Positions 60,101 through 64,000 of a stretch of 64,000 bases of DNA are shown piece after piece (position 1 is the first letter of the stretch; each line of letters begins with the position of its first letter). The notes under the pieces were generated by a model. The model was not told the DNA's origin. It was given only the letters and a program-made list of their open reading frames with translations, and made no database searches. The DNA is from Protonemura montana. Taxonomy: Eukaryota > Arthropoda > Insecta > Plecoptera > Nemouridae. The position numbers were made by a program, and so were the translations under genes. The stretch lies in contig OX387605.1 in NCBI GenBank assembly GCA_947568835.1, positions 13,954,418 through 14,018,417 on the forward strand, written 5' to 3'.

Positions 60101-63100
60101 TTCATGGTCCTTTGGATACACCTTGAGGATGTATTATCGTTTTGAGGTGACGGATCCGTGAAAATTAATAGTGAGCCTGACATTCAGAAATGTAAACTTT
60201 AAATTTTCAAGGGTCATGGACCAGCGGCTAGTAAAATTTCGTGGATGCTATTTATGGAGAATTCAAATTCCACTTGGCACTGCAGCCAGACGTATCCAAG
60301 TACATCTAGTCAGATCAAGGCACACCTTCACAAGAACTTTATTGGGCAAATGATCGTGTTTATGACCAAGTATTGTAATGTTGTCACCAAAGACAGGAGC
60401 GAGACATCACTCGCCACTCAGGGAAAAAACACCCATGTTTAGGAAGTGATGGCACTTAGATTTATCAATCAGCGGTCTGCGAGCTGGAATTGATCGTAAA
60501 GTGTATTCAATGCCAAACAGCTGAGGAACGAAGGACGAAAAAAAAAGTATTATTAGAGAAGTGTGATGATTGAAGATTCAATTTAAAGAAGAGATAGGTC
60601 AGTTTTGCGTCGAGGTCGGTCAATAAAACGCATGCAAATTTATAGCGCCGCGAAACGTTTAGATGAGCTGTAAACATCGAGCCAATTATCACACCAATTG
60701 CTAAGACAATATGGTTCTGTTTGTGGTATTTTTCGACGCATCACCAACTGAAGTCGTGTAAATAAAGCACGCGGTCCCGGAACCACCAATCAAATACAGC
60801 GGGTCAAACCGTGAAAGAATTCTCTAAATAACGTCCAATCCACGAGACCGACGCAATTACAGGTCCAAATTGTAATGCCAAGACGTTACGCTGCACTCGC
60901 AGCGACACAAACGAGGAAAAGTACGCATAAATATCAGGGTATGCAATTGCATAGATAAAAAGAAATTGCATCACGACACGCTATACAGAAGACTTCAGAA
61001 TGACTCACTTCCACATCGCTTTTCTTTTCAGAACTTGAAGTGAAATGCGAAAGTATCATCGGAAATGGATGTTGAGCAGACATGTGACACTAGGATATTT
61101 TGGTCGATTATTGTGTTTAGCTCCCAATTGTCATTGAGAGAGGGAGGGTTATAAATTCAAATTTCTCTACCTACCTTTTGTATTATGGAAATTTCCGAGT
61201 TTAGAAAGGTCGCTTTGAAAACCGAATTTTTTTAAATTATTTTCGAAGTTCTAATAAAACACGTTTATAAATTGTCAATTTTTCATGTGGATGGTCAGAG
61301 ATAGTTCGATAGCAATTGCAATGGCTTTCAATTTAAACAAGATTTTTTTTTTACCGCAGCTAAAGCGGCTATGCCACAATGAAGCAAAATTTCAAACTTA
61401 CGCGTATTTTTTGCGACCGGCAGATCTTTAGCGCGTATCTTCAGTGTCTTTGCCGACACTGGCGTGAAACACAAACAAACAAACGACTCTCACTCTCTAC
61501 ACCAGGCGGTCTAACGTGCGTGAACGTGGTAACAGTGACCAACGGAGTGCAATACCCAGCGAGAACTGATCGAACGACCCGTGTTGTCCAACAACAGGCA
61601 CACTGACTCTCTCCTTGTGGTGTGCCGCCTGCTGGACCCTCTCTCCCTGCCTATGACCGCTAACTCGTACGCCGCCGCTGCCACAGCCGCCTCCTTCGAT
61701 TAATCCTCAGATTAATTCACTTGCCATTTTTCTTGCGGCGTAACACTCCAACTTTCCGATAAGAATTAGTTTATTAGTTTAAGTCAGATTTTGAGGAAAC
61801 AAATCAACATACCCTAGTGTGTGAATTGAGTTGATGCATGTAAAATGAATCCTCAGATGCATTTGCTATTTTTTTAGGCGTAACATTCAAACTGTTCGAT
61901 AATAATTAATTTGTTATTACACGTCAGATTTCGAGGAAAGAAGACATGCATACCATAGTGCGTCAAATAGTGCGTCTTGCGTGAATGGAATTGATGTCTG
62001 TAAAATGCAAGTGCGTCAAATGTTGCACTGGTATAAAGTTGCAGCTAGCAAACGCGACGGAATTTTAGAATGATGCCATACAGTGCAGAATACATCCACG
62101 TGATCAGTTCGTGGTAAAAGATGGGTTGCTCAAACGTAAAGAGTTCTTCGAACGAACGAGAATACATTTTTTTAATTTACTGTTTACTGAGCAAATAATT
62201 TCAATTTTGAGCACTTCATCGATCGAGTAGTGGTTATCCTCGCTCCAAAAGTTAGCAGAGAAACCAATGCTAAATTCACATCAGTTTGAAAGGGATTTTT
62301 TTAAATGAAAAGTATTGCTTGGAAGTAGGAATATGACCATTGGGTTTATACTTATGTACAGCCAGGGGCCAGCATTAAAGTAGCTTTCTGCAAACGAGAG
62401 GGCAACACGTGGTAACGATAGGTGCCACTCGATGGCGTTTGCGGCCATAATTTTTAACAAAACTCTACAATTAGATAAATACGACAACACACATCTATAC
62501 GATTACTTGAGCGTAAACCAATCGCAAATGTGAGAGATCTGCGAGAAAGAATGTAATGAAATATCTACACTCGAAACGACGGTGACGACGGTGAAATGTA
62601 GTATCCTCCATTTTTGTCGGTAGAGGTAGTAATTTGGCGGCTATTTTTCGCGATGACAGTTCAATATTAGCGCTTTGGTAGCACGGTATTATATGATGGG
62701 AAGTTGGGAAAATCAATTATCGCACATAAATTCGCAGTTCTCCCAATTTTCAGTCATCGGGGAAATTCACTTTTTTAGAACTGCTCAATGAACGCTCACA
62801 TTTTACAAGTGGTGCGAATTTCCCGAATACAAATTTATAAATAGATTCCTTGGAAGCTTGCGATGATGCATTTATGGCCATTACGCTCATCTCAACGTTC
62901 GACATGAGGCAGATGATATGTGGACGTGTGGAAACATTTTACACTTCATTCATTGCAAAATGACGACAATTTAGTTGCAGGCGAGTCTGCGACGGATTGT
63001 GCTAAGTGCATTTGTCAATTGAAACCCCATTCAGACGAGTCTGAACATCCGAGTGTATAGTGTATCCAAAAAAACCTAGGTGTACCGATAACCTAACAAT

Positions 63101-64000
63101 GGGCCTTGTCCACCTATTTTTAGAAGTCAATATTTACCTCTGAAATATATTTATTGTCAAGATTGATTGATTGGGCCTAATTGACAAATGTTGTCTGGGG
63201 CGTTTGGGTTATTGTAAATAACACTGGTTTACCTGACAAAAAGGGGTAGTTATGCGAGTTTGCTACACAGCTTAGATAGTCGAGCTGAGAAGGGGAATGT
63301 TGACACCTGACATGATGAACATAAATCGAACAAAGAACCCTCTAATTTCCACTTGCAAACGTTAAATCCGACGCACCTGATTTTTTGGGAAACACCGTAA
63401 CATGATAAAAAAAAAGTAAAACTGTTAACATACTTTAAAATAGATAATGAATAACGTTGTCTTTATAAAATAAAATTCGAGAATTATACTTTTGAAATTC
63501 GTAAAAAGTATAAAATAAACCGTACCACGATAACTGACTCGGAAATCGGAATACATAACTTTAGTCGTCAATTACCAGAAACAAAGACCATTTGTTAATT
63601 TTAACTCATTTGCAACTTTACCACAGCACTCACAACGAGACACCTGAATATGACATTCTCCGGCTACAATTCTTTCTTCAGCCTTCTTTATTCCTCTTCA
63701 ACCTCAACCAATAAAAAGTTTATTCTAAGCCAGCAACAACTTGTCACTTGTAAAATGTCATTGTTTTGCCATAAAATCACAATCCTGTCCTTCTCACCTC
63801 ATGGGAATCTGGGTGGTGTCATTACAAATGAGAAGCACCTACCTACACCCATAATATATTTGTTTGCGCTCTGCTTTTTGCCATCCGGGTGAGTTAATTG
63901 AGTAAGTACTAAACTAACCTAACGTCAACAGTACTACATAACATCGACTTTACCATTTTTTGCATTGCGTGTACGACCTGTTGGATGATGAGAAGACGGT
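54116..64000. other. Upstream region of HMG-CoA reductase; no other gene recognised
   Basis: Bases 54116-54123 are 5' UTR ahead of the start codon, with an AG acceptor at 54124-54125. Beyond this, 54.2-56.5 kb is AT-rich, and 56.6-63 kb is richer in CpG. Open frames up to 129 codons (for example 58927-59316) overlap in several frames on both strands and have no motif that I recognise. A possible non-coding first exon of HMG-CoA reductase is listed at 61402-61606. Confidence 0.5.
61402..61606 (-). promoter_or_regulatory. Candidate non-coding first exon and start site of HMG-CoA reductase
   Basis: The minus strand has a GC-rich, TATA-less stretch (about 61607-61700), an arthropod-type initiator TCAGTG at 61606-61601, and about 200 nt later a strong donor ACGC|GTAAGTTTG (intron from 61401 down). 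Splicing to the acceptor at 54124-54125 would give a 7.3-kb first intron, common for a gene with a non-coding first exon. This is inference from signals only. Other donors in the region could be used. Confidence 0.35.

Overview
This window is nuclear DNA of an animal with spliced genes, most likely an arthropod and probably an insect outside the Diptera. The three host proteins resemble their insect orthologues as I remember them, introns are numerous and often kilobase-sized, non-coding DNA is AT-rich, and DNA-transposon and LINE debris is present. No species can be named from sequence alone.

Layout. (1) 1.5-31.9 kb, minus strand: one long gene for a Mint/X11 (APBA-type) adaptor. I could follow 23 coding exons in unbroken phase (1253 codons plus stop), ending in a PTB domain and two PDZ domains. 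Its introns hold an apparently whole 4.1-kb DNA transposon with an 860-residue transposase ORF (12.58-16.69 kb), a LINE 3' fragment (about 19.1-19.4 kb), a 2.5-kb minisatellite built of two unit lengths (20.2-22.8 kb), a 100-nt inverted repeat, and a second, phase-compatible version of the first PTB exon (5015-5124). (2) 31.9-40.5 kb: a CpG-rich intergenic zone between the divergent Mint and XPA genes, with no recognisable gene. (3) 40.5-41.8 kb, plus strand: a compact six-exon XPA nucleotide-excision-repair gene, 291 aa. (4) 42.4-54.1 kb, minus strand: HMG-CoA reductase, 13 coding exons, 881 aa, converging tail-to-tail on XPA, with a possible non-coding first exon near 61.4-61.6 kb. (5) 54.1-64 kb: upstream DNA of HMG-CoA reductase with no other gene recognised.

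The three host genes have unrelated jobs: synaptic/trafficking adaptor, DNA repair, and mevalonate pathway. They are simply neighbours. The points most worth a second look are the candidate mutually exclusive PTB exon, the young-looking Sola-like transposon lying 52 bp from a Mint splice acceptor, the two-length minisatellite, a 14-nt sequence shared by two weak Mint donors, and a sharp contrast in CpG content between gene bodies and intergenic DNA.
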